DNA of 64,000 nt, taken from contig JAFDWH010000026.1 in the NCBI GenBank assembly GCA_018268595.1, positions 248,001-312,000 of the forward strand, in the 5' to 3' direction. Below are positions 6,909-15,468 of this stretch, one piece after another (position 1 is the first letter of the stretch; each line of letters starts with the position of its first letter). Under the pieces are notes generated by a model, which saw only the letters and a program-made list of their open reading frames with translations, ran no database searches and was not told the DNA's origin. A program made the translations under genes and the position numbers. The DNA comes from Actinomycetota bacterium (GTDB taxonomy: Bacteria > Actinomycetota > Thermoleophilia > Solirubrobacterales > Solirubrobacteraceae).

Positions 6909-7319
6909 GTGGCGCTCGTCCCGCTCCTCTGCCCGACCTGCGGCGAGGCCTTCGGCGACGAGGAGCGCTTCTGCCCGCGCTGCGGCGTCCCGCTCGTGCG
7001 CGCGGACGCCGACGAGCAGCCGCCGGCCGGCCGGCTGCGCGAGCGCGTCCGCAAGGTCAAGCCGCAGTACAGCGAGGGGGAGCTGGTGCGGGTCGCGCGG
7101 GCGGGGCACCAGGCCGAGGCGGAGCTGATCCAGAACCTGCTGCTGGAAGAGGGGATCCCCAGCATGACGAAGCGCAGCGGCGGCTTCGACGTGCCCGACT
7201 TCCTCGCCGCCGGACCCCGCGACGTGCTGGTGCCGCAGTCGGGCGCCGACGCGGCGCGCGAGCTGCTCTCGCCGGCGGACGAGGCGTCAGGCGGCGCCGG
7301 CGATCCGCGCGAGGTGTGA
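6909..7319 (+). CDS. Zinc-ribbon protein with DUF2007-type domain
   Basis: A 136-residue protein with an N-terminal double CXXC zinc ribbon (LLCPTCGEAF and FCPRCGVPLV). A C-terminal domain of DUF2007 type follows (LVRVARAGHQAEAELIQNLLLEEGIPS to DVLVPQSGADAARELL). GTG at 6909 is 2 bases after the mec stop. Its role is unknown; DUF2007 proteins resemble small ACT-like or PII-like modules. The C-terminus overlaps the convergent gene at 7287 by 33 bases. Confidence 0.75.
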   Translation: MALVPLLCPTCGEAFGDEERFCPRCGVPLVRADADEQPPAGRLRERVRKVKPQYSEGELVRVARAGHQAEAELIQNLLLEEGIPSMTKRSGGFDVPDFLAAGPRDVLVPQSGADAARELLSPADEASGGAGDPREV

Positions 7320-8045
7320 GCGCCAGGCACCCTCGGTGTGGTCGAGCGAGCGGCCGCGGAAGGCCTCGCGCAGCGCGTGCCGCGGGCCGGCCGGGTCGAT
7401 GAAGCAGGCGAGGCGCATCGCGGCCTCCGGACCCTCTTCGCGCGCCAGCAGGTCTATCAGCGTCGGTCCGAGCAGCGCGGCGTCGCGCAGCTTCGGCGGG
7501 AAGTCGGGTCGCTCGCCCTCGCGCAGGCGGCGCGCGATCGCCGGGCGCGCGTGCTCGACCTGGCCGGCGAAGTAGCGCGCCGTGCCCTCGACGAGCCACG
7601 CCCAGCGCAGCCGCGCCAGCAGCCGCGCCGGCGTCGCGGACGGCGGCAGCCGGCGGTTGTTGAGCCCGACGACGAGCCGCGCGTAGAGCACGTCGGGAGC
7701 CCGCTCGAGCATCTCGCGGGAGCCGGGGACGGCGGAGGCGCGTCTGCGCAGCGCCTGCGGCGCGAGCACGTGGATCGTGTGGGCCCCGCCGGTCGAGCCG
7801 ACGACGTAGCGGCGCGCCGCGGGCGCGGTCAGCAGCCGCTCGAGCGGCACGAGCGGGTGCGCCAGGTCGAGCAGCCGACTCGAGCGGTGGAAGACGACCG
7901 TGACGTCGGCGGCCGTTCTCGGAAAGACGATCTCCAGGCGGGCGCGCGTCGCTTCGAGCGAGTCGAGCGCGCGTGCGACGTCGTCGGTGTCGGCCGACTC
8001 GTGGCGCGCGCGGAACGACTGCGTGACGGTCTCGACCCAGGCCAT
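7287..8045 (-). CDS. Unknown protein, possible inactive peptidase-MA-like fold
   Basis: A 252-residue protein I cannot assign with confidence. WAWLVEGTARYFAGQ resembles the 'EGxAxY' helix that follows HEXXH in peptidase MA-like proteins. The region where HEXXH would be expected (DVLYARLVVGLNN) has no such motif, so if related it is probably catalytically dead. No signal peptide or membrane helix is seen. Start at 8045 (MAWVETV) gives a compact product; there is no clear Shine-Dalgarno. It follows the DUF1802 gene by 46 bases on the same strand. Confidence 0.55.
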   Translation of the reverse strand: MAWVETVTQSFRARHESADTDDVARALDSLEATRARLEIVFPRTAADVTVVFHRSSRLLDLAHPLVPLERLLTAPAARRYVVGSTGGAHTIHVLAPQALRRRASAVPGSREMLERAPDVLYARLVVGLNNRRLPPSATPARLLARLRWAWLVEGTARYFAGQVEHARPAIARRLREGERPDFPPKLRDAALLGPTLIDLLAREEGPEAAMRLACFIDPAGPRHALREAFRGRSLDHTEGAWRSHLARIAGAA

Positions 8046-8091
8046 GGAAAAGACCGCGGCGGCGCCCGTCAGGCGCGCCGCCGCGGGGGGA

Positions 8092-8724
8092 TCAGACGAG
8101 GACCGGCGTGCGGTCGCCCGCGACGATCCCGGCGATTTCCTCGGAGGCGCGCTCGAACTCGTCGTCGGACAGGACCGGCGTGCCCTCGAACGGCAGGTCA
8201 CGCGTGATCTCGAGCCACGACCGGCAGCCGCCGAACTCGTCCCGCACCTTCACCGTGACAGGGCGCGGGATGCGGTACGTGCGCAGCAGCACGACGTGCA
8301 ACGGGTGACGGCGCTTCCACGCCAGGCGCTTCTCGGCGTAGTCGGGCGTCCACACGTAGAACGGCGAGAGCGCGTCGACCACGCGGGGATCGGTGATCGT
8401 CCAGTGGTCGGCGACCTCGGCCCACGCGCGAATTCGCACGCGGTCGGGCTGCGGGATGTCGCCGTCACGCGTCAGGGCGTGCAGCGGTGGGTCGCCCTCG
8501 GGCCAGACGCCCTCCTCGAGCGCGCGCAGCAGCTCCGGCTGATGCGACTCGCGCACGAGGTCCTCGCGCTGGTGGTCGAAGGTGGGGTACAGGAAGAAGC
8601 GCTCGTGTTCGAGCGCGAAATGCTTGTCAGGCTCGCGAATGCCGCCCTTGCGCAGCGTGACCAATTGCTCGCCTTCGGCGAGCGCACGCACGGTGACGGC
8701 CCATTCTTTGAAAGCAATCGGCAT
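8092..8724 (-). CDS. DUF1802 family protein
   Basis: A 210-residue protein. MPIAFKEWAVTVRALAEGEQLVTLRKGGIRE, FALEHERFFLYPTFDHQ and the aromatic YVWTPDYAEKRLAWKRRHPLHVVLLRTYR are hallmarks of DUF1802, a family of unknown biochemistry sometimes found near restriction or defence genes; I see none here. ATG 8724 begins exactly at the conserved MPIAFKEWA. The 154 bases upstream (8725-8878) are the most AT-rich in this part of the window and probably hold its promoter, but I cannot fix -10/-35 elements. Confidence 0.8.
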   Translation of the reverse strand: MPIAFKEWAVTVRALAEGEQLVTLRKGGIREPDKHFALEHERFFLYPTFDHQREDLVRESHQPELLRALEEGVWPEGDPPLHALTRDGDIPQPDRVRIRAWAEVADHWTITDPRVVDALSPFYVWTPDYAEKRLAWKRRHPLHVVLLRTYRIPRPVTVKVRDEFGGCRSWLEITRDLPFEGTPVLSDDEFERASEEIAGIVAGDRTPVLV

Positions 8725-8878
8725 GGGTTTCCGGGAGGGGAGAAGGTGCGTATCAACCGTGCATGTGCGGTGAGACTGCGACCCGCGCACGGGTGGCCCA
8801 TTCTACGTGAAGCCCTAGGAATTCCATAATTTCCCTGCAATTTGCGCTATTCTGCCGCAATCCGCGCGAGCGTCTGCG

Positions 8879-10363
8879 CTAGCCTTGCCCGCCGCCTCCG
8901 GGCGTCTCGATGCGCAGGCGCCGACCCGGCGCGAGCGTCCCGCGGGCCTTCGGCGGCAGCTCCGCCCCGTCGAGCAGGTTGCGGCCGCGGGCTCCCGGCT
9001 CGCCGCCGCCGGCGCCCGGCGGGGCGTGGCGCCGGCGCTCCGTCAGCAGCGAGAACGTCATCGGCGCGAGCGCCTCGACCTCCCGCACGACGCCGTCGCC
9101 GCCGCGGTGGCGCCCGCCGCCGCCCGACCCGCGCCGCAGCGCGTACTCCGTCACGCGCAGTGGGAACTCCAGCTCGAGCGCCTCGATCGGCGTGTTGAGC
9201 GTGTTGCTCATCGCGACGTGCACGCCGCTGGGGCCGTCGGCGTCGGGACATGCGCCCTGGCCGCCGCCGAGCGTCTCGTAGTAGGTGAAGGACTCGTCGC
9301 CGAGCGTGAGGTTGTTCATCGTCCCCTGGCCGAGCGCGCGGCCGAACGCCGCCAGCACGAGGTCGGCCACGCGCGAGGAGGTCTCGACGTTGCCGGCGAC
9401 GACGGCGGCGGGTGACCGGGCGTTCAGCAGCGAGCCCTCCGGCGCGCGCACCTCGATCGGCCGGTACGTGCCGGCGCTCGGCGGGATGTCGGGATCGGTC
9501 AGCACGCGCACCGCGAAGTAGCAGGCCGAGCGCGTGACCGCGAGCGGACAGTTGAGGTTGCCGTCGTGCTGCTCGGCGCTGCCGGCGAAGTCGAGGATCA
9601 GGCGGTCGCCCGCGACGGTTGCGCTCAGCCGCAGCTCCAGATCGCCGTCGGCGCCCTCCAGCAGATCGCTCGCGCTGCGGGTGCCGTCGGGCAGCGCGGC
9701 GAGGCACGCGCGCGTGCGCCGCTCGGCGTAGTCGAGCACCTCGTCCATCGCGGCGCGCAGCGTGGCGAGGCCGACGCGATCGCACAGCTCGCGCAGCCGC
9801 TGCGCGCCGGCGCGGTTCGCGGCGAGCTGCGCGCGCAGGTCGGCACGGCGCTGGTCCGGCTGGCGCATCTGCGCGGCGAGTCGCGCGATCGCCTCCTCGT
9901 CGAGCGGCTGCGGCGCGATCACGACGCCCTCGTCGGCGAGCGTGCGGCTGTCGGCCGGCATCGAGCCGGGCGTCGGGCCGCCGACGTCGGCGTGGTGCGC
10001 GCGGCAGGCGGCGAAGCCGAGCAGCTCGTCACCGGTCCCGCCCGCCCCCGCGAACACCGGCGTCACGACGGTGATGTCCGGCAGGTGCGTGCCGCCCTTG
10101 TACGGGTCGTTGAGGACCCAGGCGCGGCCCGGCGCGTGCGCCTCGTCGCGCACGGCGGCGACAGCGGCCGGCATCGCGCCGAGGTGCACGGGGATGTGCT
10201 CCGCCTGCATCACCATCTCGCCGCTCGCGTCGAACAGCGCGGTCGATGCGTCGCGGCGCTCCTTGATGTTGGCCGAGTGCGCCGAGCGGATCAGCACGGC
10301 GCCCATCTCCTCGCAGCTCGCGCGCAGCGCGCCGAGGATCACCTGCAGCTCAACGGGGTCCAC
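8879..10363 (-). CDS. hyuB: Hydantoinase B / N-methylhydantoinase beta-type subunit
   Basis: A 494-residue HyuB-family protein, which with HyuA forms ATP-dependent hydantoinase, 5-oxoprolinase or acetone-carboxylase-like enzymes. Typical stretches are VILGALRASCEEMGAVLIRSAHSANIKERRD, HIPVHLGAMP, VLNDPYKGGTHLPDITVVTP, NVETSSRVAD and GGGGRHRGGDG. The length fits the family. The first 14 bases overlap the end of hyuA, indicating one operon with coupled translation. Substrate cannot be told from sequence. The 3' end has an AT-rich gap before DUF1802. Confidence 0.9.
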   Translation of the reverse strand: MDPVELQVILGALRASCEEMGAVLIRSAHSANIKERRDASTALFDASGEMVMQAEHIPVHLGAMPAAVAAVRDEAHAPGRAWVLNDPYKGGTHLPDITVVTPVFAGAGGTGDELLGFAACRAHHADVGGPTPGSMPADSRTLADEGVVIAPQPLDEEAIARLAAQMRQPDQRRADLRAQLAANRAGAQRLRELCDRVGLATLRAAMDEVLDYAERRTRACLAALPDGTRSASDLLEGADGDLELRLSATVAGDRLILDFAGSAEQHDGNLNCPLAVTRSACYFAVRVLTDPDIPPSAGTYRPIEVRAPEGSLLNARSPAAVVAGNVETSSRVADLVLAAFGRALGQGTMNNLTLGDESFTYYETLGGGQGACPDADGPSGVHVAMSNTLNTPIEALELEFPLRVTEYALRRGSGGGGRHRGGDGVVREVEALAPMTFSLLTERRRHAPPGAGGGEPGARGRNLLDGAELPPKARGTLAPGRRLRIETPGGGGQG

Positions 10364-12266
10364 GCGTCACCTCGATCGTCCCGTCCGCGAGCGTGCGCGC
10401 GCGCCAGCCGGCGGGAACCCACACGGTCGACTCGGGCAGCGGGATCGCCGCCGGTCCGTCGACGGGCGCGCGCGCGGCCGGCTGCGGCGGGGTGGCGAGC
10501 GGCGGCGCCGGCACGGTCGCGCTCACCCGCACCGTCACCAGCTCGACCTCCGCAGCGGGGTCGCGATAGCCGTAGCGCTCCTCGTGCGCGTCCTCGAACG
10601 CCGCCCGCAGCGCCTCCGGGTCGGCGGCCGGCACGTCGTCCGGCGCTTGCACCGCCAGCTCGAACGCCTGGCCGCGGTAGCGCAGCTCGTACGTCGCCGC
10701 GATCTCCGCCCGCGGCTCGCCGAGCGCCGCGCGCGCGGCGTCCGCCAGCTCCGCGACGTCGGACGCGACCGCCTCCGCCGTGAAGTCCGCGCCCCTGCGC
10801 AGCACGCTGCGCTGCGCGTCCCGCCGCCGCGGCGCGACGACGAGCCCGAGCGCCGCCAGCACGCCCGAGGTGCGCGGCGCGAGCACGCGCGCGATCCCCA
10901 GCTGCTCAGCGATCGCGACCGCGTGCAGCGGCCCGGCGCCGCCGAACGCGACAAGCGCGTGGTCGCGCGGGTCGATCCCGCGTTCGACCGTCACGACGCG
11001 CAGTGCGCGGAGCATCTCCGCGTTCGCGACGCGCACGATCCCCTCCGCGCAGGCCAGCACGTCGAGGCCGAGCTGCTCGCCGAGCGCGCCGACCGCGCGC
11101 TCGGCGGCCGCGCGGTCGAGCGTCACACCGCCGGCGAGCGGCACGTCGCCCGGCAGGTGCCCGAGCAGCAGGTTCGCGTCGGTGACGGTCGGCTCCGTCC
11201 CGCCGCGTCCGTACGCGGCCGGCCCCGGCACGGCGCCGGCGGAGCGCGGGCCGACGCGCAGCGCACCGCCGGCGTCGCGCCAGGCGATCGAGCCGCCGCC
11301 GGCGCCGACGGTGTGCACGTCGAGCGTCGGCAACGCGATCGGGCGGCCGGCGATCTCGCTCGACCCGGCCTCCGCCACGACCCCGTCGTGGACGACGCAG
11401 ACGTCGGCGGACGTGCCGCCCATGTCGAGGCACAGCGCGCGCTCCGCGCCCGCGGCGCGCGCGGCGAAGGCGGCGCCCGCGGCCCCGCCGGCCGGGCCCG
11501 ACAGGACCGTCCAGGCGGCGTGTCCGGCGGCGCTCGCGAGGTCGGCGAGCCCGCCGTTGGACTGCATGATCGCCGGCTCCGGCAGGCCGGCGGCTTGCGT
11601 GCGCTCGGCGAGCCGGCGCAGGTAGCGGCCGAGCAGCGGCGAGAGCGCGGCGTCGACCTCGGTCGTCGCCGCACGCTCGTACTCGCGGAAGGTGCCGACG
11701 ACCTCGTGCGAGAGCGACACGTGCGCGTCCGGCAGCGCGTCGGCGAGCGCGGCGCGGATCCGCTGCTCGTGCCCGGGGTGGCGGTAGGCGTGCAGCAGCA
11801 CGACAGCCACCGCCTCGGGCCGCGCCGCGGCCACCGCGCGCGCGAGCGTGTCGGCGCCCGCCGCCGTCAGCTCGCGCAGCGGCCCGTCCGGCGTCATCCG
11901 CTCGGGCGCGCCGAAGCGCAGCTCGGGCGGCGCGAGCGGCGCAGGGCGGCCGGCGCACAGGCGGTACAGCTCGGCGCGCGCCTGACGGCCCAGCTCGACG
12001 AGGTCCGTGAAGCCCTCGGTCGCGACGAGCGCCGTGCGCGCGTGGCGGCCCTCGAGCAGCGCGTTGGTCGCGACCGTCATGCCGTGCGCGAACGCGGTCA
12101 CGTCGCGCGGGTCGCGCTCGGCGCGCGCGAGCGCCGCCTCGACGGCGGCCATCACGCCGAGCGACTGGTCCTCCGGCGTCGTCGGCGCCTTCGCGGTGAC
12201 GAGCAGGCCGTCGCCGAGCAGCACGGCGTCGGTGAACGTCCCGCCGACGTCGACTCCCAGGAGCAT
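10350..12266 (-). CDS. hyuA: Hydantoinase A / 5-oxoprolinase alpha-type subunit
   Basis: A 638-residue HyuA-family protein with an ASKHA-type nucleotide-binding core: LGVDVGGTFTDAVLL at the N-terminus, CLDMGGTSADVCVV in the second half and VHTVGAGGGSIAW. The acylated or phosphorylated intermediate is handled together with HyuB, whose gene overlaps by 14 bases. ATG 12266 starts directly at the first beta strand. A TATAGC sequence 12278-12273 lies about 6 bases upstream and may be the -10 of a leaderless message. The hydantoin or lactam substrate is unknown. Confidence 0.9.
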   Translation of the reverse strand: MLLGVDVGGTFTDAVLLGDGLLVTAKAPTTPEDQSLGVMAAVEAALARAERDPRDVTAFAHGMTVATNALLEGRHARTALVATEGFTDLVELGRQARAELYRLCAGRPAPLAPPELRFGAPERMTPDGPLRELTAAGADTLARAVAAARPEAVAVVLLHAYRHPGHEQRIRAALADALPDAHVSLSHEVVGTFREYERAATTEVDAALSPLLGRYLRRLAERTQAAGLPEPAIMQSNGGLADLASAAGHAAWTVLSGPAGGAAGAAFAARAAGAERALCLDMGGTSADVCVVHDGVVAEAGSSEIAGRPIALPTLDVHTVGAGGGSIAWRDAGGALRVGPRSAGAVPGPAAYGRGGTEPTVTDANLLLGHLPGDVPLAGGVTLDRAAAERAVGALGEQLGLDVLACAEGIVRVANAEMLRALRVVTVERGIDPRDHALVAFGGAGPLHAVAIAEQLGIARVLAPRTSGVLAALGLVVAPRRRDAQRSVLRRGADFTAEAVASDVAELADAARAALGEPRAEIAATYELRYRGQAFELAVQAPDDVPAADPEALRAAFEDAHEERYGYRDPAAEVELVTVRVSATVPAPPLATPPQPAARAPVDGPAAIPLPESTVWVPAGWRARTLADGTIEVTRGPR

Positions 12267-12312
12267 GCCCGGAAGCTATATGAGGAGCGCCCGCGTGCAG
12301 CGGGCGGAGCGG

Positions 12313-12759
12313 TCAGGCGACGGCGAGCTCGCGCTCGTCGACGAGTTCCTCGGTCTCCGCGAGGTGCTGGTGCGACGGGCAGTAGCCGTTGTGGGGGAGC
12401 GGCATGCGCTGGCACGGGGTGCCCTTGCGCGTCGTCGCACGGCACTGGAGCGGATTGCCCGCGAGGTCGTAGCCGGTCATCGGCTGGCGGGCGAGAAAGT
12501 CGTCGGCAAGCGCGATGTAGCGCTCGATCACGCGATATATCCGGGCCTGGGACGACATGGGGAAGTAGGGCCGGATGTCGTTGAACAGCGTCCTCGCCGG
12601 CCGCGCGAAGTAGTGGCGGTCGGTGGCGAGGCGCTCGATCGCGCTCTCGCAGGCGCGCAGGACGCGCTCGTGGTTGGTGACGCCCGTGATGCTGCCCGGG
12701 CTGTCTTCGACGATCTCGTGCGCGAGCTCGCGGTAGATCGCACGACTGAAGCGGTACAT
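12313..12759 (-). CDS. Unknown protein with C-terminal Cys/His motif
   Basis: A 148-residue protein of unknown function. The N-terminal part is helical and aromatic-rich (YRFSRAIYRELAHEIVED, YRVIERYIALADDFL). The C-terminus holds QCRATTRKGTPCQRM, then NGYCPSH, a small Cys3/His-type zinc motif of the kind seen in short actinobacterial proteins of unknown role. ATG 12759 has a good Shine-Dalgarno (AGGAGAGGG about 10 bases upstream), unlike many genes here. Upstream lie the inverted repeats at 12857 and 12892. Confidence 0.65.
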   Translation of the reverse strand: MYRFSRAIYRELAHEIVEDSPGSITGVTNHERVLRACESAIERLATDRHYFARPARTLFNDIRPYFPMSSQARIYRVIERYIALADDFLARQPMTGYDLAGNPLQCRATTRKGTPCQRMPLPHNGYCPSHQHLAETEELVDERELAVA

Positions 12760-12856
12760 GGCGGCTCTGCCCTCTCCTTCTGTTTCCCCGTGCCGGACTC
12801 CCCTTGTGGCGGGGCGCAGCATCTCACCGGGTTGTGAAGCTCAGGGCTCTGGACTA

Positions 12857-12909
12857 TTAACCGCGTGTTAAGTCGGAACGTTTGCGTTCGCTTGTCAGGC
12901 AACTGACAA
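12857..12909. promoter_or_regulatory. Two inverted repeats in the 12760-12966 gap
   Basis: TTAAC-CGCGT-GTTAA (12857-12871) and TTGTCAG-GCAA-CTGACAA (12892-12909) are both perfect. They lie in an AT-rich patch upstream of the - strand gene starting at 12759 and just past the nadB stop. The first overlaps a plausible -10 (TAATAG, - strand), so it may be an operator; the second may be a terminator hairpin for nadB or another operator. No T tract follows. Confidence 0.4.
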
Positions 12910-12966
12910 ACGACGACGTTCGTCTGCCGTCGCCATCGGCTGTTTCGGGCGGGTGGCGGGGACGGA

Positions 12967-14421
12967 TCAGGCCCAGTGCTCGAGCACCGGTTCGTCCGTC
13001 GCGCGCACGACGGTGTGGTGCTCGTCGAGCGCCGGGTCGCGCTCGGGGAAGTCGCGGCGCAGGTGCGCCCCGCGGCTCTCGTGGCGCGCCAGCGCGCAGG
13101 CGCCGACGAGCCGCACGAGCGGGTGCGGGTCGTCGAGCAGCGTGCGCAGCCCTTCGGCGTCGCGCTCGATCCCGGCGTGCAGCCACAGCGCCTCGCGGCT
13201 CGCCGGCGCCAGCTGCGGGCGCGGCAGCGCGGCGACCGGCTCGCGCAGCGCCGGCGGCAGCGGCTCCGCGAGCGCGGCGAGCGCCGCCCGGCGCCCGAAC
13301 ACGAAGCACTCGCTCAAGGAGTTGGAGGCGAGCCGGTTCGCGCCGTGCAGGCCGGTGCAGGCGCACTCGCCGACGGCGTAGAGGCCGGGCACGGACGCGC
13401 GTCCCTCGAGGTCGGTCGCGATCCCGCCCATCGTGTAGTGGGCCGCCGGCGCGACCGGCACCAGCTCGCGCGTCGGGTCGATCCCGCTGCGGCGCAGCAC
13501 CGAGACCACGTTGGGGAACAGCGCCGGGTCGACCTTGCGCATGTCGAGCCCGACCGACGCGGCGCCGGTGTCGCGCATGCGGCGCGCGACCGCGAGCGCG
13601 ACCTCGTCGCGCGGGGCCAGCTCGTCGACGAAGCGCTCGCCGCCGGCGTCGAGCAGCAGCGCGCCCTCGCCGCGCACGGCCTCGGTCACGAGGAAGCCGT
13701 CGGCGCCGTCGACGCCGGCGACCGCGGTCGGGTGGAACTGCATCATCTCGAGGTCGGCGAGCGACGCCCCGGCGGCGTGCGCGAGCACGATCCCGGCGCC
13801 GACCGCACCGGCCGGGTTCGTCGTGCGCGACCACAGCGCGGCGGCGCCGCCGGTCGCCAGCACGACGCCGCGCGCCACGACGACCCGCTCGTCGTGCAGC
13901 CGCACGCCGACGCAGCGGCCGGCAACCGTCGGCAGCGCGACCGCGCGGCAGTCCTCCAGCACGACGATCTGCTCGTGCTCGGCCACGAGCGCCGACAGCT
14001 GGCGCGTGACCCGGCGGCCGGTGGCGGCGCCGCCGGCGTGCACGATCCGCCGCACCGAGTGGCCGCCCTCGAGCCCGAGCGAGAGGCGGCCGCGGCGGTC
14101 GGCGTCGAAGCGCACGCCGAGCCGTTCGAGGTCGCGCACCGCCGTCGGCGCCTCGCTCGTGAGGATCTCCGCGGCGCTGCGGCGCACCGTCCCGCGCCCG
14201 GCGCGCAGCGTGTCCTGCAGGTGCAGCTCGCGCGTGTCGTCGACCGCCAGCACGGCCGCCAGACCGCCTTGCGCCCAGTAGCTGGCCGACTGCGCCAGCG
14301 GCGTCGCCGACACGAGCGCGACGCGCGCGCCGGCCGAGGCGGCGGTGAGCGCGGCGTACAGCCCGGCGGCCCCGGCGCCGACGACGGCGACGTCGGCATC
14401 GATCGTGGTGGGCGCCGCCAT
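12967..14421 (-). CDS. nadB: L-aspartate oxidase
   Basis: A 484-residue flavoenzyme converting L-aspartate to iminoaspartate, first step of de novo NAD synthesis. The N-terminal FAD motif is VAVVGAGAAGLYAAL. SYWAQGGLAAVL, QFHPTAV, TEAVRGEGALL, AAHYTMGGIATDLEGR and GLHGANRLASNSL are family motifs. nadA and nadC are not in the window. ATG 14421 lies 22 bases from the start of the divergent deacetylase gene; TACCGT (14437-14432, - strand) is 10 bases upstream. Confidence 0.95.
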   Translation of the reverse strand: MAAPTTIDADVAVVGAGAAGLYAALTAASAGARVALVSATPLAQSASYWAQGGLAAVLAVDDTRELHLQDTLRAGRGTVRRSAAEILTSEAPTAVRDLERLGVRFDADRRGRLSLGLEGGHSVRRIVHAGGAATGRRVTRQLSALVAEHEQIVVLEDCRAVALPTVAGRCVGVRLHDERVVVARGVVLATGGAAALWSRTTNPAGAVGAGIVLAHAAGASLADLEMMQFHPTAVAGVDGADGFLVTEAVRGEGALLLDAGGERFVDELAPRDEVALAVARRMRDTGAASVGLDMRKVDPALFPNVVSVLRRSGIDPTRELVPVAPAAHYTMGGIATDLEGRASVPGLYAVGECACTGLHGANRLASNSLSECFVFGRRAALAALAEPLPPALREPVAALPRPQLAPASREALWLHAGIERDAEGLRTLLDDPHPLVRLVGACALARHESRGAHLRRDFPERDPALDEHHTVVRATDEPVLEHWA

Positions 14422-14430
14422 GGGGGCAAG

Positions 14431-14437
14431 TACGGTA
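14431..14437. promoter_or_regulatory. Symmetric bidirectional -10 between nadB and deacetylase gene
   Basis: The 7-mer TACGGTA reads as TACGGT on the + strand and TACCGT on the - strand. The deacetylase ATG (14443) is 6 bases downstream and the nadB ATG (14421) is 10 bases downstream on the other side. Only 21 bases separate the two start codons, so both transcripts would have to be leaderless or start inside the neighbour. Confidence 0.45.
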
Positions 14438-14442
14438 CTCGG

Positions 14443-15468
14443 ATGGGCCGACCCGTCTACCTGTCGCACCCGGCCTCGCTCGAGCACGACACGGGCGCCC
14501 ATCCGGAGCGCGCGGCGCGCATCGTCGCGATCGAGCGCGAGCTGGAGCGCCACGACTGGCTCGGGATGGAGCGCCTCGAGGCGCCGCGCGTCGCGGCCGA
14601 GACGCTGACCGCGGTCCACCCGGCGCGCTACGTGCGCGGGATCGAGGAGCTGTGCCTCGCCGGCGGCGGTGCGCTCGACTCCGACACGTTCGTCGTCGAG
14701 GCCTCCTACGAGGCCGCGCTGCGGGCGGCCGGCGGCGCGGTGCGGCTGGTCGACCTGCTGCTGGGCGGCGAGGCGCCGACCGGCTTGAGCGCGCTGCGAC
14801 CGCCGGGCCACCACGCCGAGCCGGCGCGCGCGATGGGCTTCTGCCTGTTCGACAACGTCGCCGTCGCGGCGCAGCACGCGCTCGACGCGCACGGGCTCGA
14901 GCGTGTCCTCGTGCTCGACTGGGACGTCCACCACGGCAACGGCACGAACGCGATCTTCCACGCCACGCCGAGCGTGCTGTTCGTCTCGCTGCACGAGTGG
15001 CCGCTGTATCCGGGGACCGGCCCCGCGGGCGACGTCGGCAGCGGGCCGGGCACCGGCTACACGGTGAACGTGCCGGTCGCCGCCGGCTCCGGCGACGCGC
15101 TGTACGTCTCGCTCGCCGAGCACGTCGTCGTCCCGCTCGCGCGCGCGTACGAGCCGCAGCTCGTGCTGATCTCGGCCGGCTTCGACGGGCACCGCGACGA
15201 CCCGCTCGCAGGGCTCGAGCTGACCGAGGCGGGCTTCGCGGCGCTGACCGGCACGGTGCGGCGGCTCGCGGCCGAGCTGGAGGTGCCGGTCGGGGCGGTG
15301 CTCGAGGGCGGCTACGACCTGCGTGCGCTGGCGGCCTCGACGGCGGCGATGCTGCGCGTGCTGACGGCGCCCGACCCGCCGCCGGCGGTCGACGCGCCGC
15401 TGCTGCCGGAGGCGCGTCGCGTCGCCGCGCGCCTGGCGCAGCACTGGCCGGCGCTGGCGGCCGTCTAG
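14443..15468 (+). CDS. Histone deacetylase-family (AcuC-like) amidohydrolase
   Basis: A 341-residue zinc deacetylase of the HDAC/AcuC/polyamine deacetylase superfamily. Motifs in order: HPASLEHDTGAHPERAARI, LRPPGHHAEPARAMGFCLFDNVAVAA (catalytic His pair), VLDWDVHHGNGT (zinc Asp and His), LHEWPLYPGTGP and ISAGFDGHRDDPL (second zinc Asp). It would remove acetyl groups from a small molecule or protein lysine; the substrate is not shown. It is divergent from nadB and ends 4 bases into the convergent zinc-ribbon gene. Confidence 0.9.
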   Translation: MGRPVYLSHPASLEHDTGAHPERAARIVAIERELERHDWLGMERLEAPRVAAETLTAVHPARYVRGIEELCLAGGGALDSDTFVVEASYEAALRAAGGAVRLVDLLLGGEAPTGLSALRPPGHHAEPARAMGFCLFDNVAVAAQHALDAHGLERVLVLDWDVHHGNGTNAIFHATPSVLFVSLHEWPLYPGTGPAGDVGSGPGTGYTVNVPVAAGSGDALYVSLAEHVVVPLARAYEPQLVLISAGFDGHRDDPLAGLELTEAGFAALTGTVRRLAAELEVPVGAVLEGGYDLRALAASTAAMLRVLTAPDPPPAVDAPLLPEARRVAARLAQHWPALAAV

